A model generated the notes under the pieces. It made no database searches and was not told the origin of the DNA. It saw only the letters and a list, made by a program, of their open reading frames with translations. A DNA stretch of 64,000 nucleotides, from positions 124,001-188,000 of the forward strand of contig NZ_QNRI01000001.1 in NCBI RefSeq assembly GCF_003315295.1, given 5' to 3'. The stretch comes from Paraliobacillus ryukyuensis. Lineage in GTDB: Bacteria > Bacillota > Bacilli > Bacillales > Amphibacillaceae. This document shows, piece by piece, positions 54,570 to 63,919 of this stretch (positions are counted from its first letter, which is position 1; every line of letters starts with the position of its first letter). The position numbers and the translations under genes are program-made.

Positions 54570-55076
54570 ATGAAAATAATGCAGATTGGAATTTTATTAT
54601 TTCTTTCACCACTGTGGCCTTTAGGTGAAAATCCCACCTATTATGCGCCGTTTGTTATTGTCAACAAGGAGACATTGCAATTAGCTTTTTTTGATGAGGG
54701 AGAGTTACAAGCTACTTATGCAGTAGCAACAGGATTAACAGAAGACCGAACGCCAGAAGGTATGTTCACGATTGTTGTGAAAGCAAACCAACCATACTAT
54801 CGAAAATCTAATATTCCAGGCGGCGATCCTAATAACCCTTTAGGTGCAAGATGGATAGGGTTTGATGCAAGGGATACTGACGGGAGAACTTATGGTGTGC
54901 ATGGTACGAATCAACCAGAGACAATCGGATATAGGGTCTCTGGTGGCTGTATTCGTATGAAAAATGAAGATGTTGTGGAATTATTTGATCAAATACCAAT
55001 TGGAACAAAAATATGGGTAGTTGATACCGATCGTAACTTTATAGAATTGGCTAAATCAAAAGGTGTTATAAATTAA
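54570..55076 (+). CDS. L,D-transpeptidase (YkuD domain)
   Basis: A 168-residue protein with an N-terminal signal or anchor (about 1-19) and a YkuD catalytic domain. The active-site signature is present: His111 in YGVHGTN and Cys127 in SGGCIRM, with the preceding RTPEG motif. Such enzymes cross-link or modify peptidoglycan outside the cell. There is no LysM domain. The ATG at 54570 follows GTGAGGG. It converges with the small gene on the opposite strand, whose stop codon begins at the very next base. Confidence 0.88.
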   Translation: MKIMQIGILLFLSPLWPLGENPTYYAPFVIVNKETLQLAFFDEGELQATYAVATGLTEDRTPEGMFTIVVKANQPYYRKSNIPGGDPNNPLGARWIGFDARDTDGRTYGVHGTNQPETIGYRVSGGCIRMKNEDVVELFDQIPIGTKIWVVDTDRNFIELAKSKGVIN

Positions 55077-55232
55077 TTAGCCGTTAATAAAATAAGCTAG
55101 TCCAGCAGTAAATACAGAAAGTATCATTGCGATTATCATAATATAAACAATTATCTTAGTTCTACGTTGCCTTTTTGAAGTTTTTTTTGTTTTGCTCTGT
55201 GTATGATGTTTTTGTTTTTTTGTATTTGCCAT
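55077..55232 (-). CDS. Small single-helix membrane protein, 51 residues
   Basis: A short gene with a perfect AAGGAGG seven bases before its ATG. The product has a very basic N-terminus (MANTKKQKHHTQSKTKKTSK, then RQRRTK) and one membrane helix (IIVYIMIIAMILSVFTAGLAYF). This layout resembles DUF4044-type small membrane proteins of Bacillaceae, but the assignment is tentative. It ends back to back with the L,D-transpeptidase gene with no spacer. Confidence 0.7.
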   Translation of the reverse strand: MANTKKQKHHTQSKTKKTSKRQRRTKIIVYIMIIAMILSVFTAGLAYFING

Positions 55233-55371
55233 TGTATTTCCTCCTTCATACTTCATTAGTATTTTATCGTGAATTTCCCCAAGGTACCACCCCGATTTAT
55301 TTGTTTAAATTGACAATTTAACTAGGTTTCGCTAATGTACGTTATAGCGTAACGTGAGGAGGAGAAAAATT

Positions 55372-56493
55372 ATGAAAATAAACCAGGAAAGACTATTAAG
55401 CAAATTTATGGAATTAGTGAAAGTGGATTCAGAAACAACAGAAGAGGCAGAAATCGCTAAATTATTAAAAAAACAATTCTCTGATCTAGGTTTAGATGTG
55501 TACGAAGATGATAGTGCAAAGGAAACTGGTCATGGTGCTGGTAATTTAATATGCACGTTAAAAGGGATTAAAGAAGCCGAAGCTATTTATTTCACATCTC
55601 ACATGGATACAGTTGTGCCAGGTAAAGGAATTAAACCACAAATAGTAGATGATTATATTATGACAGATGGTACAACTATATTGGGGGCAGATGATAAAGC
55701 TGGTTTAGCTGCTTTAATTGAAGCGATTGAAACCATTAAAGAACAAGACATAGCCCATGGTGATATTCAATTTGTTATTACGGTAGGAGAGGAATCAGGA
55801 CTTGTCGGTGCAAAAGCGCTAGAAAAAGAAAAGATTTATGCATCCTATGGTTATGCAGTAGATAGTGATGGGCCAGTTGGTGATATTGTTGTTGCAGCGC
55901 CAACCCAAACAAAACTGAAAGCAGTTGTAAAAGGGAAAACTGCACATGCCGGTGTGGCTCCTGAAAAAGGTGTGTCTGCTATTACGATCGCATCTAAAGC
56001 CATCGCCAAAATGCCGCTAGGACGAATTGATGAGGAGACCACGGCTAATATTGGCCGTTTTGAAGGCGGACAAAAAACAAACATTGTTTGTGATTATGTA
56101 GAAATACTTGCAGAAGCACGCTCACTAGATCCACAAAAAATGGAAACCCAAGTGAAAGCGATGCGTACTGCATTTGAAGAGGCTGCAAATGAGCTTGGTG
56201 GTGAAGTAGAAATCAATACAACTGTTATGTATCCTGGCTATAAACAACAAGCAGGCGAAAAAGTAGTAGAAATCGCTAGACAAGCGGCAAAAAAAATTGG
56301 CCGTAATAGTTCTTTAAAACAAAGTGGCGGAGGAAGCGACGCGAATGTTATTGCAGGATTTGGTATCCCTACCGTCAACCTTGCAGTTGGTTATGAAGAA
56401 ATACATACAACTGGTGAAAAAATGCCAATCGAAGAGTTAAATCATATTGCTGAGCTTATCCTTGCAATTGTAGAAGAGGCTGCAAACAGTTAA
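55372..56493 (+). CDS. yqjE: M20-family peptidase YqjE (tripeptidase T-like)
   Basis: A 373-residue di-zinc peptidase of the M20/PepT-like group. Metal-binding features are visible: SHMDTVVPG, TILGADDKAG with the bridging Asp, and the catalytic GEESGLVGAK. The dimerisation domain sits in the middle (KGKTAHAGVAPEKGVSAI). The C-terminal SGGGSDANVIAGFGIPTVNL and HTTGE segments complete the site. GAGGAGGAG precedes the ATG at 55372. The peptide substrate is not known. Confidence 0.9.
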   Translation: MKINQERLLSKFMELVKVDSETTEEAEIAKLLKKQFSDLGLDVYEDDSAKETGHGAGNLICTLKGIKEAEAIYFTSHMDTVVPGKGIKPQIVDDYIMTDGTTILGADDKAGLAALIEAIETIKEQDIAHGDIQFVITVGEESGLVGAKALEKEKIYASYGYAVDSDGPVGDIVVAAPTQTKLKAVVKGKTAHAGVAPEKGVSAITIASKAIAKMPLGRIDEETTANIGRFEGGQKTNIVCDYVEILAEARSLDPQKMETQVKAMRTAFEEAANELGGEVEINTTVMYPGYKQQAGEKVVEIARQAAKKIGRNSSLKQSGGGSDANVIAGFGIPTVNLAVGYEEIHTTGEKMPIEELNHIAELILAIVEEAANS

Positions 56494-56594
56494 TAATTTT
56501 AAAGGGCTTTTTCACTGCCCACTTAAAATAACTATAAAATTATTATGTAAACTAAAATAGAAATTCTTATCACATTGTGCTATACTTGCGATAA

Positions 56595-56606
56595 GAACGC
56601 ACGTTC
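56595..56606 (+). promoter_or_regulatory. LexA (SOS) box upstream of dinB
   Basis: GAACGCACGTTC is a perfect inverted repeat matching the Bacillus LexA operator core GAAC-N4-GTTC. It lies 9 bases downstream of an extended -10 box (TGCTATACT, 56578-56586), so bound LexA would block transcription start. It precedes dinB by 20 bases. Confidence 0.82.
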
Positions 56607-56625
56607 CTGAAAAAGGAAGAGATAT

Positions 56626-57873
56626 ATGTCTAAATGGTATCCGAAAAAAGGAAGAGTTATCTTCCACGTCGATATGAACAGTTTTTATGCATCTGTAGAG
56701 GCAGCCTATGACCCGTCATTAAAAGGTAAACCGTTAGCTATCGCAGGTAATCCAGAAGAACGTAGAGGAATTATTGTAACGAGTAGCTATGAAGCACGCG
56801 CCAAAGGTGTTAAAACAACTATGCCGATTTGGGAAGCAAAAAGGCTATGTCCAAATTTAATTATCATGCGACCTAACTTTGAGCGATATCGTAAAGCTTC
56901 TAGTGAAATGTTTAAAATGCTAGCAGAAATTACACCCTATGTGCAGCCGGTCTCGATAGATGAAGGGTATATGGACATTACTGGATGCGAAGCGCTAGGC
57001 GCCCCGTTGGAAATTGCGAATCGACTGCAACAACGTATTCATGATGAACTTGATTTGCCCTGTAGTATCGGCATTGCACCGAATAAGTTTCTGGCAAAAA
57101 TGGCCTCAGATATGAAAAAACCAATGGGTATTACGGTTCTGCGGTTACGAGATTTACCAATGAAACTATGGCCACTGCCAATTGGAGAAATGTATGGCAT
57201 TGGAGCAAAAACGGCTGAAAAACTAAATAAGGTTGATATTACAACTATTCACGATTTAGTCGAAGCAGACATTTATTTGCTAAAGCGAATACTGGGTATT
57301 AATGGCGAACGGTTACAAAATCGTGCAAAAGGTATTGATACAAGATCGGTAGACCCTGATGCCATTTATGATTTCAAAAGTATTGGTAACTCACAAACAT
57401 TACCTGAGGACACGACGGATGATCTAGTTATTAAACAATTGCTACGTAAGCTATCTCGAAAAGTGTCAGAACGCTTAAAACGAAAAGAAGTAGTTGGCCA
57501 GAATGTACAGCTTATGATTCGTTTTCATGACCGAAAAACCATTACACGAAGTAAAAAATTAAGCACTTATATCGATGAAGATGACACTATTTTTAATTAT
57601 GCATATGCATTGCTTGATCAGCATTGGAATGGCACCCCCATCCGGTTATTAGGTGTAACTGTTCAAGATCTCCAAGAAAAAAAAGCCATTGCGCAACAAC
57701 TTAATCTATTTACGTATGAGCATGAAGCGAAAAAAGAGAAGTTATATGAGACTATGGAGCAGTTAACTGAAAAATATGGAGCAAAAACATTTAAAAATGG
57801 GCATCAACTAGAAGATAATAGCCAACCAAGGACAAGTTTTCAAAAGGATTATCTTGATGATTATAGAAAATAG
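56626..57873 (+). CDS. dinB: DNA polymerase IV (Y family)
   Basis: Error-prone translesion polymerase. The 415-residue protein starts WYPKKGRVIFHVDMNSFYASVE, has the catalytic SIDEGYMDITG, the helix-hairpin-helix (GEMYGIGAKTAEKLN), little-finger domain and a C-terminal beta-clamp binding motif QLNLF. It is the equivalent of B. subtilis YqjH (PolY1). A LexA box in its promoter marks it as an SOS gene here, a point where bacilli vary. Confidence 0.94.
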   Translation: MSKWYPKKGRVIFHVDMNSFYASVEAAYDPSLKGKPLAIAGNPEERRGIIVTSSYEARAKGVKTTMPIWEAKRLCPNLIIMRPNFERYRKASSEMFKMLAEITPYVQPVSIDEGYMDITGCEALGAPLEIANRLQQRIHDELDLPCSIGIAPNKFLAKMASDMKKPMGITVLRLRDLPMKLWPLPIGEMYGIGAKTAEKLNKVDITTIHDLVEADIYLLKRILGINGERLQNRAKGIDTRSVDPDAIYDFKSIGNSQTLPEDTTDDLVIKQLLRKLSRKVSERLKRKEVVGQNVQLMIRFHDRKTITRSKKLSTYIDEDDTIFNYAYALLDQHWNGTPIRLLGVTVQDLQEKKAIAQQLNLFTYEHEAKKEKLYETMEQLTEKYGAKTFKNGHQLEDNSQPRTSFQKDYLDDYRK

Positions 57874-57897
57874 CGAAGCAGTCTGCTTCGCTATTTT
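57867..57897. terminator. Bidirectional terminator between dinB and rnz
   Basis: AAAATAGCGAAGCAG pairs perfectly with CTGCTTCGCTATTTT around one base, overlapping the ends of both convergent genes. Confidence 0.9.
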
Positions 57898-58811
57898 GTT
57901 ATTTCATGTTGGTATAGATCATGTGCAATCGTTACATTTGGAAAGATAGTAGCTGCTTCAAGTCTTAGCTGTTCAATACGCTCCCCAGTATAACGTGAAG
58001 AAATATGTGTTAAAATTAATTTGTTAACATTTGCCTCACTTGCTAAGGTTGCAGCTTGTGTTGTTGTCGAATGAAAATAGTCATAAGCTAATGTTGCATC
58101 TTCATCCGCAAATGTTGCTTCATGAATAAGTACATCACTGTCTTTTACAAACGCTTGTAAATTTGGCAGGTATCGGGTATCACCAAGTATGGAAATAACA
58201 TGTCCTCGTTTATCATCACCGACAACGTCTTTTCGTTGGACTACTTCACCATCAGGTAAGATAGTCGTTTCATTCTCTTTTATTTGTTTATAGATTGGAC
58301 CTGGGGGAATACCTAAAGCTCTTAATTTTTCTGGCAACAATTCACCTTGTTTGTCTTTTTCCTCCACTCGGTAACCAAAAGATGGGATACCGTGCTCCAA
58401 CGGTTGTGCATATACCGTCATCGTATCATCTTCAAAAATAATACCTTCATTTACTTCTATCACATCAAACGGATAACGCAAATGTGTACCACTAATTGCC
58501 AGACTAGTTTTAATAAACGATTCTAATCCTTTTGGGCCGTAAATCATTACTGGTGAAGTACCATCTTGAAACGACCTGCTACTGAGGAAACCTGGTAACC
58601 CATAAATATGGTCACCATGTAAATGGGTAATAAATATTTTTGCAACTTTTCTCGGTTTAATTGTGGTCTTCAAAATCTGATGTTGGGTGGCCTCGCCGCA
58701 ATCAAATAACCACGTTTCTCCTTTTTCTTGATTTAAGTCTAACAAGAGTGAGGAGACATTTCTTTCCTTTGAAGGAACTCCTGCTCCGGTTCCAAGAAAC
58801 TCTAATCTCAT
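57891..58811 (-). CDS. rnz: Ribonuclease Z
   Basis: Endonuclease that removes the 3' trailer of tRNA precursors lacking an encoded CCA, such as the tRNA-Gln in this window. The 306-residue protein has the N-terminal FLGTGAGVPSKERN, the zinc motif THLHGDHIYGLPG (62-68 for THLHGDH), the flexible-arm region (GIPPGPIYKQIKENE) and later His ligands in HEATF and THISSRYTG. The ATG at 58811 lies just after the namA stop and fits the family start; longer in-frame starts lie inside namA. Confidence 0.94.
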   Translation of the reverse strand: MRLEFLGTGAGVPSKERNVSSLLLDLNQEKGETWLFDCGEATQHQILKTTIKPRKVAKIFITHLHGDHIYGLPGFLSSRSFQDGTSPVMIYGPKGLESFIKTSLAISGTHLRYPFDVIEVNEGIIFEDDTMTVYAQPLEHGIPSFGYRVEEKDKQGELLPEKLRALGIPPGPIYKQIKENETTILPDGEVVQRKDVVGDDKRGHVISILGDTRYLPNLQAFVKDSDVLIHEATFADEDATLAYDYFHSTTTQAATLASEANVNKLILTHISSRYTGERIEQLRLEAATIFPNVTIAHDLYQHEITK

Positions 58812-58815
58812 ACGA

Positions 58816-59835
58816 TTATATCCAACCTCTTTGATAGGCAGTAGGTGCGGGTAATTCATCATTTAATTCCTGTGCTGCAGCTTTTGGCCAATAAGGATTG
58901 CGTAATAATGCGCGAGCTAAAAAGATTAGATCTGCACGATCATTCTGCAGTATTTCTTCTGCTTGAATACCGGTAGTAATTAATCCTACAGCACCTGTTG
59001 CAATGTTCGCTTGATTTCGAATTGCTTCTGCTTTGGGGACTTGATAACCGGGATAAGCTTGAATTTTTGCTTTCACAACGCCACCAGTACTGCAATCAAC
59101 CAAGTCAATTCCTTGCTGCTTCATTTGTTCGCTAAAATAGATGAAATCTGCAAGAGTATTGCCATCTTGGTGATATTCGTCCGCAGATATTCGGACAAAC
59201 AAGGGACCAGTCCATACTTGTTTGACAGCTTCAATTATGTCATGCAAAAAGCGATAACGGTTTTCTCTTGTACCACCATATCGATCTTCTCGTTTATTAG
59301 TTAAAGGTGATAGAAACTGATTGATGAGATAGCCATGTGCAGCATGAAGTTCAATAATATCAAAGTCAGCATGTCTTGCTCGCACTGCCGCTTTTTGAAA
59401 TGCTTGTATGGTTTCTTCTATCTGTTCGCTCGAAATTTCCTTAGGTGTTTGATAGGTTTCATCAAAAGCTAGCGCGCTTGGCGCAACAATTTGATTAGGT
59501 AATTGTGCTTTTCTTCCAGCATGAGCTAATTGAATACTACTTTTCGCCCTATGTGCATGAATACGTTCATTGATTTTTTTTAATCCAGGCAGATGTTTAT
59601 CGTCCCAGATTCCAAGATCTTTAGTCGAAATTCTTCCCTCAGGTTGCACCGCGGTAGCTTCTAGCATAATAAGCCCCACCTGACCAGCAGCCCTAGATTC
59701 ATAATGTGTAATGTGAAAATCTTGTACTATACCATCTTCTGTGTCACAAGCGTACATGCACATTGGTGCCATGACAACTCTGTTTTTTAATTCAATGTTC
59801 CGAAATGTAATAGGGCTAAACAGTTTGCTTTTCAT
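58816..59835 (-). CDS. namA: NADPH dehydrogenase NamA (Old Yellow Enzyme family)
   Basis: FMN-dependent ene-reductase of the OYE family (YqjM). The 339-residue TIM barrel has the FMN-binding [13 protein letters not shown] with the Cys typical of YqjM-type enzymes, the catalytic [22 protein letters not shown] and the C-terminal phosphate-binding GLITTG. GGAGGAAG precedes the ATG. It lies between a GDPD gene 13 bases upstream and rnz four bases downstream, so the three form one minus-strand operon. Confidence 0.93.
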   Translation of the reverse strand: MKSKLFSPITFRNIELKNRVVMAPMCMYACDTEDGIVQDFHITHYESRAAGQVGLIMLEATAVQPEGRISTKDLGIWDDKHLPGLKKINERIHAHRAKSSIQLAHAGRKAQLPNQIVAPSALAFDETYQTPKEISSEQIEETIQAFQKAAVRARHADFDIIELHAAHGYLINQFLSPLTNKREDRYGGTRENRYRFLHDIIEAVKQVWTGPLFVRISADEYHQDGNTLADFIYFSEQMKQQGIDLVDCSTGGVVKAKIQAYPGYQVPKAEAIRNQANIATGAVGLITTGIQAEEILQNDRADLIFLARALLRNPYWPKAAAQELNDELPAPTAYQRGWI

Positions 59836-59848
59836 GTGTCTTCCTCCG

Positions 59849-60595
59849 TTATTTCAAGATATTTTGTTCGTATAACTCTCTCGTTTCGATTGCTAAATGA
59901 GGTAGGTCTGAAATGATTGCGTGACAACCTAGTTTGTAGCAACGTAGCATTTCAAATTTTCGATTAATAGTATACGTTGCAACATATAGACCGTTTTCTG
60001 TAGCTTTATTAAGGAAGGGTGGGTTGAGCAATCGGCTTTTAATATGTAGTCCTGATGCACCTACCTGTTTGGCAAATCGGAATAGATCCACTTTCTTCTG
60101 TGATGTAAGCAAAGCAGTAGTAACATTGGGATCAATTACGTGCATATTTTGAATCGTATTTGGGTTAAAACTTGATATGACTGTTTGGTTAAGCTTATCA
60201 TATTTTATAAGTAAGTCATAAACAATTTGTTCAATGTGCTTGTATGGAATGATTTTTGTTTTTAATTCTAAATTAAGTTTTAATTCTTTATCCTTTACCC
60301 AAGATAATAACTGTTCTAGTGAAATAATCTGCGTATTTATAAAATTCTCAGAAAACCAAGAACCAGCATCTAATTGTTGGAGTTGTTTAAACGTATAATC
60401 TTGGACAAAACCAGTGCCGTTTGTGGTTCGCCTGACATTTTCATCATGGATTAATACTGGAACGTGATCTTTTGTCAATTGGATATCGGTTTCAATGCCA
60501 TCAGCACCAAGTTCATAGGCAAATGTAAAAGCGGGCATTGTATTTTCGGGCGCTTGTTTACTAGCACCTCTGTGAGCATAAATCAATGTTTTCAT
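59849..60595 (-). CDS. Glycerophosphodiester phosphodiesterase
   Basis: Hydrolyses glycerophosphodiesters to glycerol-3-phosphate and an alcohol. The 248-residue protein has the GDPD motifs at the N-terminus: [17 protein letters not shown] with the catalytic His, then [13 protein letters not shown] and [17 protein letters not shown] with the second His. It lacks a signal peptide, suggesting cytoplasmic action. GAGGTGAAAG precedes the ATG. It starts the GDPD-namA-rnz operon. The 60596-60863 gap upstream carries no gene and probably holds the divergent promoters. Confidence 0.9.
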   Translation of the reverse strand: MKTLIYAHRGASKQAPENTMPAFTFAYELGADGIETDIQLTKDHVPVLIHDENVRRTTNGTGFVQDYTFKQLQQLDAGSWFSENFINTQIISLEQLLSWVKDKELKLNLELKTKIIPYKHIEQIVYDLLIKYDKLNQTVISSFNPNTIQNMHVIDPNVTTALLTSQKKVDLFRFAKQVGASGLHIKSRLLNPPFLNKATENGLYVATYTINRKFEMLRCYKLGCHAIISDLPHLAIETRELYEQNILK

Positions 60596-60863
60596 TCTTT
60601 CACCTCGATAAAGGTTATTCTATATGATTGTGTAATATTAATTAAAGAATGTCAATTTAGCTATTAATCAATAGTGCTTAAATAAATAACTTCTACGAAT
60701 TTATGAAATTTGGTTTCTGTGATCGGCTATTCATCCTCACACGTTCATAATGTTGGACATGGCTACGTAGTATTCGATATGATGAATGTAATGAAAAAGT
60801 ATATATAATATAAAGCAGTTTATGCATTTGTTACATTCCATAAAAACGAAATGAGGGGTACAC

Positions 60864-61655
60864 GTGCGAAATTTTTCTAATAAAAGAATATTACTTACTG
60901 GTGCTTCAAGTGGAATAGGTAAAGAATTAGCGCAAGCGTTAGCGTTAAGAGGAGCTAATTTAATTTTAGTTGCCCGTTCCACAAACAAACTACTGGAATT
61001 AAAACAAACACTAGAGGAAGCTTACGCCATCGATTGTGCGATTTATACAGTAGATCTGTCTAAAAATGAAGACTGGGTTAAAGTTCTTGAAGAGATAAAA
61101 AGGAAGTATCCAAAAATAGATGCATTAATTAATAATGCTGGATACGGTTTGTTTGACCAAGTAGAAGACGTGAAGACATCAGATGTTGAACATATGTTTC
61201 AAGTAAATGTATTTTCTTTAATCGAATCTGTTAAACAATTATTACCTTCTTTTCTAAACGCAAGGAGAGGGCATATTATTAATGTAGCGTCTTTTGCAGG
61301 TAAAATTGCTACACCTAAATCGTCTGTTTATGGAGCGACTAAGCATGCCGTAGTTGGCTTTAGTAATGCACTACGTCTAGAAGTTGAACAGCATGGGGTG
61401 TATGTAACCACTGTTAATTTGGGACCTGTTCGAACCAATTTCTTTCATATTGCAGATCCTAGTGGAGGTTACCAGCAAAATGTTGACCGTTTTATGATCG
61501 AACCAAGTGATGTGGTTAGAGCAATTATCAATTCATTATTCATTCGTAAACGGGAAATTAATCTTCCGAGATGGATGGAACTAGGGAATCGTCTCTATCA
61601 TTTATTCCCGACACTATCTGAGCGGTTATTAGCAAGTCAATTCAATCAGAAGTAA
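60864..61655 (+). CDS. yqjQ: Short-chain dehydrogenase/reductase YqjQ
   Basis: A 263-residue SDR enzyme. The Rossmann motif is TGASSGIGKELA, the NNAG motif is present (LINNAGYG), and the catalytic Ser-Tyr-Lys set is in ASFAGKIATPKSSVYGATKHAV. The C-terminal part resembles the YqjQ/DltE-like group with unknown substrate. The start is GTG at 60864 with GAGGGG upstream, matching the family N-terminus. In B. subtilis it is also in the yqj region. Confidence 0.87.
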   Translation: MRNFSNKRILLTGASSGIGKELAQALALRGANLILVARSTNKLLELKQTLEEAYAIDCAIYTVDLSKNEDWVKVLEEIKRKYPKIDALINNAGYGLFDQVEDVKTSDVEHMFQVNVFSLIESVKQLLPSFLNARRGHIINVASFAGKIATPKSSVYGATKHAVVGFSNALRLEVEQHGVYVTTVNLGPVRTNFFHIADPSGGYQQNVDRFMIEPSDVVRAIINSLFIRKREINLPRWMELGNRLYHLFPTLSERLLASQFNQK

Positions 61656-61709
61656 GAAGTAAATATTACTTCTAATTGCTTTATTTACAAGAAAGAGGGG
61701 AATTAAATT

Positions 61710-62042
61710 ATGAAATTAAGGATAACAAAACAGGCGAAAAATAAATTATCAATGTTAAATGATCAAAATCAACCATATTTACGACTATTTTACGATACCG
61801 ATGATTGTGGCTGTGGGGTTAATGGTTTACCAACTATTCGGTTTGCTAATCATAAAGAAGAACTCGATAAAGAGGTGGATTGTGCATCCTTTGATGTGAT
61901 TGTTAATCGTCAACAAGCAATCTTTTTTGCTGCTTCACTTACCCTATCTTATGAAACTACTGGCTTTCGCCTTTCTAGTCCTGAAGGGATCCTCAATCCA
62001 ATCATCTCAGAGCAATCCGTTCAAGAAGTTGTGGAAGCATGA
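61710..62042 (+). CDS. yqkB: YqkB-like iron-sulfur assembly protein
   Basis: A 110-residue protein of the HesB/IscA-like fold, in the YqkB subgroup of Firmicutes. Cysteines in YDTDDCGCGVNG and VDCASFDV could hold iron or sulfur, although the canonical C-terminal CGC of A-type carriers is replaced. Its exact role in cluster assembly is not shown. AAAGAGGGG precedes the ATG. Its end overlaps the next gene by four bases (ATGA). Confidence 0.85.
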   Translation: MKLRITKQAKNKLSMLNDQNQPYLRLFYDTDDCGCGVNGLPTIRFANHKEELDKEVDCASFDVIVNRQQAIFFAASLTLSYETTGFRLSSPEGILNPIISEQSVQEVVEA

Positions 62043-62257
62043 GTAAGGCAAAAGATAAAAAGCCTATCAATTCTAACTTGAATCAAGATGTGCTAGAAGC
62101 TTTACAAAAGAAAAAACAACACTTAAAAGAAGAAGTGCGCAAGGAAGAGGAAGTTAGAAAAAAACAACGTGTGGAAGAAAGAAAAAGAAGAGAAGCAAAC
62201 AAAAGTTTTGCTGAACTTTTTGAAGAAAGTGAATTAGATTGGAAAAAATTCAAATAG
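62039..62257 (+). CDS. yqkE: YqkE family protein (DUF3886)
   Basis: A 72-residue, highly charged protein of the YqkE family, recognised from the pattern LNQDVLEALQKKKQHLKEE and the C-terminal NKSFAELFEESELDWKKFK. The middle is a Lys/Glu/Arg-rich helix (EEVRKKQRVEERKRREA). Function is unknown. It overlaps yqkB by four bases and is followed by a hairpin shared with the convergent yqkF. Confidence 0.85.
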   Translation: MSKAKDKKPINSNLNQDVLEALQKKKQHLKEEVRKEEEVRKKQRVEERKRREANKSFAELFEESELDWKKFK

Positions 62258-62268
62258 CTAAAAATGCT

Positions 62269-62317
62269 TAAGCGTAATCGGAGGTTCATCTTTCAAAGAG
62301 CCTCCTTATTACGCTTG
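62269..62317. terminator. Bidirectional terminator between yqkE and yqkF
   Basis: AAGCGTAAT plus GGAGG at the left pair with CCTCC plus ATTACGCTT at the right around an inner loop. The ends are A/T-rich. Confidence 0.75.
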
Positions 62318-62325
62318 AATTTTGA

Positions 62326-63246
62326 TCATCGATGCTTCACATAGGTATCTGCCTTTGTAGTCGATTGTAAATTCTTATATAAGGTATCTGTTATTACATA
62401 TCCTTGCTCAAGTGCTGCCACATTAGTTTCTAATTGTTCTAAGGAACTCGCTCCCGCTACAACACTTGCAACAGCTGGATGTTTTAACACATAGCGTAAA
62501 GCGGTAGTAAGTAAGGACTGGTTGATGAGATCTTTGGTTTTTAATTGTTCGATTGTGTGTGTTAATTCATCAACAGAATAGGTTAGATACCCATCTGTAG
62601 CTTTATTACGCAATTTTTGCTCAGCTTGATCAGATAATAACCCTTTCGCTAGCGAACCTCTTGTAAGGATACTAATATCATTCTTATTTAATAAATCTAA
62701 CATTTCCTCTTCCGGCCGACGATCAAATAAGCTGTATTGCATCATGATAGATATTAGCGAAGCTCGATTAACGTATTCGCGTATGACGTTTGGTCGAATG
62801 GAGGAGATGCCATAGTAGCGAATCAATCCTTCTTGTTTTAATTCCTCAAAAGCTTCAATGGTTTCATCGATAGGATCTTCTATTGTACCGCCGTGTAATT
62901 GATAGAGATCAATATATTCTGTTTGCAATCGTAAAAGACTAGATTTTACTTGTTCTTTAATATAACGTTTGGATGGATCCCAGAACCATGTACCATCTTC
63001 GTTGAGGTGATTACCGACTTTCGTAGCTAGTATAATGTCTTGTCTTTTTCCCTTTAATGCTTTACCAACAATAGACTCATTTTGTGTTTGATCGTATAAA
63101 TCGGCTGTATCCAAATAATTAATCCCTAGATCAAGAGCGCGGTCAATGATTGCCTTTGCTTTTACTTCATCTGTACCAAGTGACATACACCCTAAGCCAA
63201 GCTCCGAAACATATAAATCTGAATTTCCTATTTGATTCTTTTGCAT
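62326..63246 (-). CDS. yqkF: Aldo/keto reductase YqkF
   Basis: A 306-residue NADPH-dependent aldo/keto reductase. It has the Asp-Tyr pair in LDTADLYDQTQNE, Lys in ILATKVGNH, His in LYQLHGGTIEDP and the C-terminal cofactor loop VASVVAGASSLEQLE. The ATG at 63246 follows AAGGAGG six bases upstream; the frame remains open to 63327 without support. It is divergent from nudF, as in B. subtilis. The natural substrate is unknown. Confidence 0.9.
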   Translation of the reverse strand: MQKNQIGNSDLYVSELGLGCMSLGTDEVKAKAIIDRALDLGINYLDTADLYDQTQNESIVGKALKGKRQDIILATKVGNHLNEDGTWFWDPSKRYIKEQVKSSLLRLQTEYIDLYQLHGGTIEDPIDETIEAFEELKQEGLIRYYGISSIRPNVIREYVNRASLISIMMQYSLFDRRPEEEMLDLLNKNDISILTRGSLAKGLLSDQAEQKLRNKATDGYLTYSVDELTHTIEQLKTKDLINQSLLTTALRYVLKHPAVASVVAGASSLEQLETNVAALEQGYVITDTLYKNLQSTTKADTYVKHR

Positions 63247-63354
63247 GATCATCCTCCTTGCTACTATTTTAAAAATAATCGTTCTAAAACACAACAAATG
63301 GTGTCCATATGTTAAAATAAACACCAATCACATATACAGGAAGGAAAGGTTTTA

Positions 63355-63903
63355 ATGGGGCAAAAATTTCAAGAAACAACACTTTCAACCAATAGTATTT
63401 TTCGTGGTAATATTATAGAATTACAAATTGATGATGTATCTTTACCGAATGGAAAAACGTCGACAAGGGAAATCGTGAAACATCCCGGTGCCGTGGCTAT
63501 TATGGCTATTACTGAAAATAAAAAAATTATTATGGTGGAACAATATCGAAAACCACTAGAAAAGAGCATTTTAGAAATACCAGCAGGAAAGTTAGAGCCA
63601 GGAGAGCAACCTGCGATTACTGCCAAACGAGAATTGGAAGAAGAAACAGGTTATACTACTGATCAATTAGAATATGTTACATCTTTTTACACCTCACCTG
63701 GTTTTTCAGATGAACTAATGTATTTATACTTTACAGACCAACTCGCACCGGTAACGGAAAGCTCACAATTAGATGAAGATGAATTTGTAGAAGTAAAACA
63801 TATTTCTTTGGCTGAAGCAGACAGTTTGATACAACAACAAGAAATCCATGACGCGAAAACTATTTTAGCATTATCTTATTTAAAAGAACGTTTTAGCAAA
63901 TAA
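63355..63903 (+). CDS. nudF: ADP-ribose pyrophosphatase NudF
   Basis: Nudix hydrolase that cleaves ADP-ribose to AMP and ribose-5-phosphate. The 182-residue protein contains a complete Nudix box, GKLEPGEQPAITAKRELEEETGY (78-100, broken here only for counting: G78, E93-E97 catalytic cluster), and the ADPRase-type Pro-rich feature YTSPGFSDE about 15 residues later. AAGGAAAGG precedes the ATG. Followed directly by an EndoQ-like gene. Confidence 0.93.
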   Translation: MGQKFQETTLSTNSIFRGNIIELQIDDVSLPNGKTSTREIVKHPGAVAIMAITENKKIIMVEQYRKPLEKSILEIPAGKLEPGEQPAITAKRELEEETGYTTDQLEYVTSFYTSPGFSDELMYLYFTDQLAPVTESSQLDEDEFVEVKHISLAEADSLIQQQEIHDAKTILALSYLKERFSK

Positions 63904-63919
63904 AGGATCTGATGAAACA

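Noticed and set aside
61650-61672. Hairpin after yqjQ
   Set aside because: AGAAGTAA/TTACTTCT is short and not followed by a T-run, so a terminator call is not justified.
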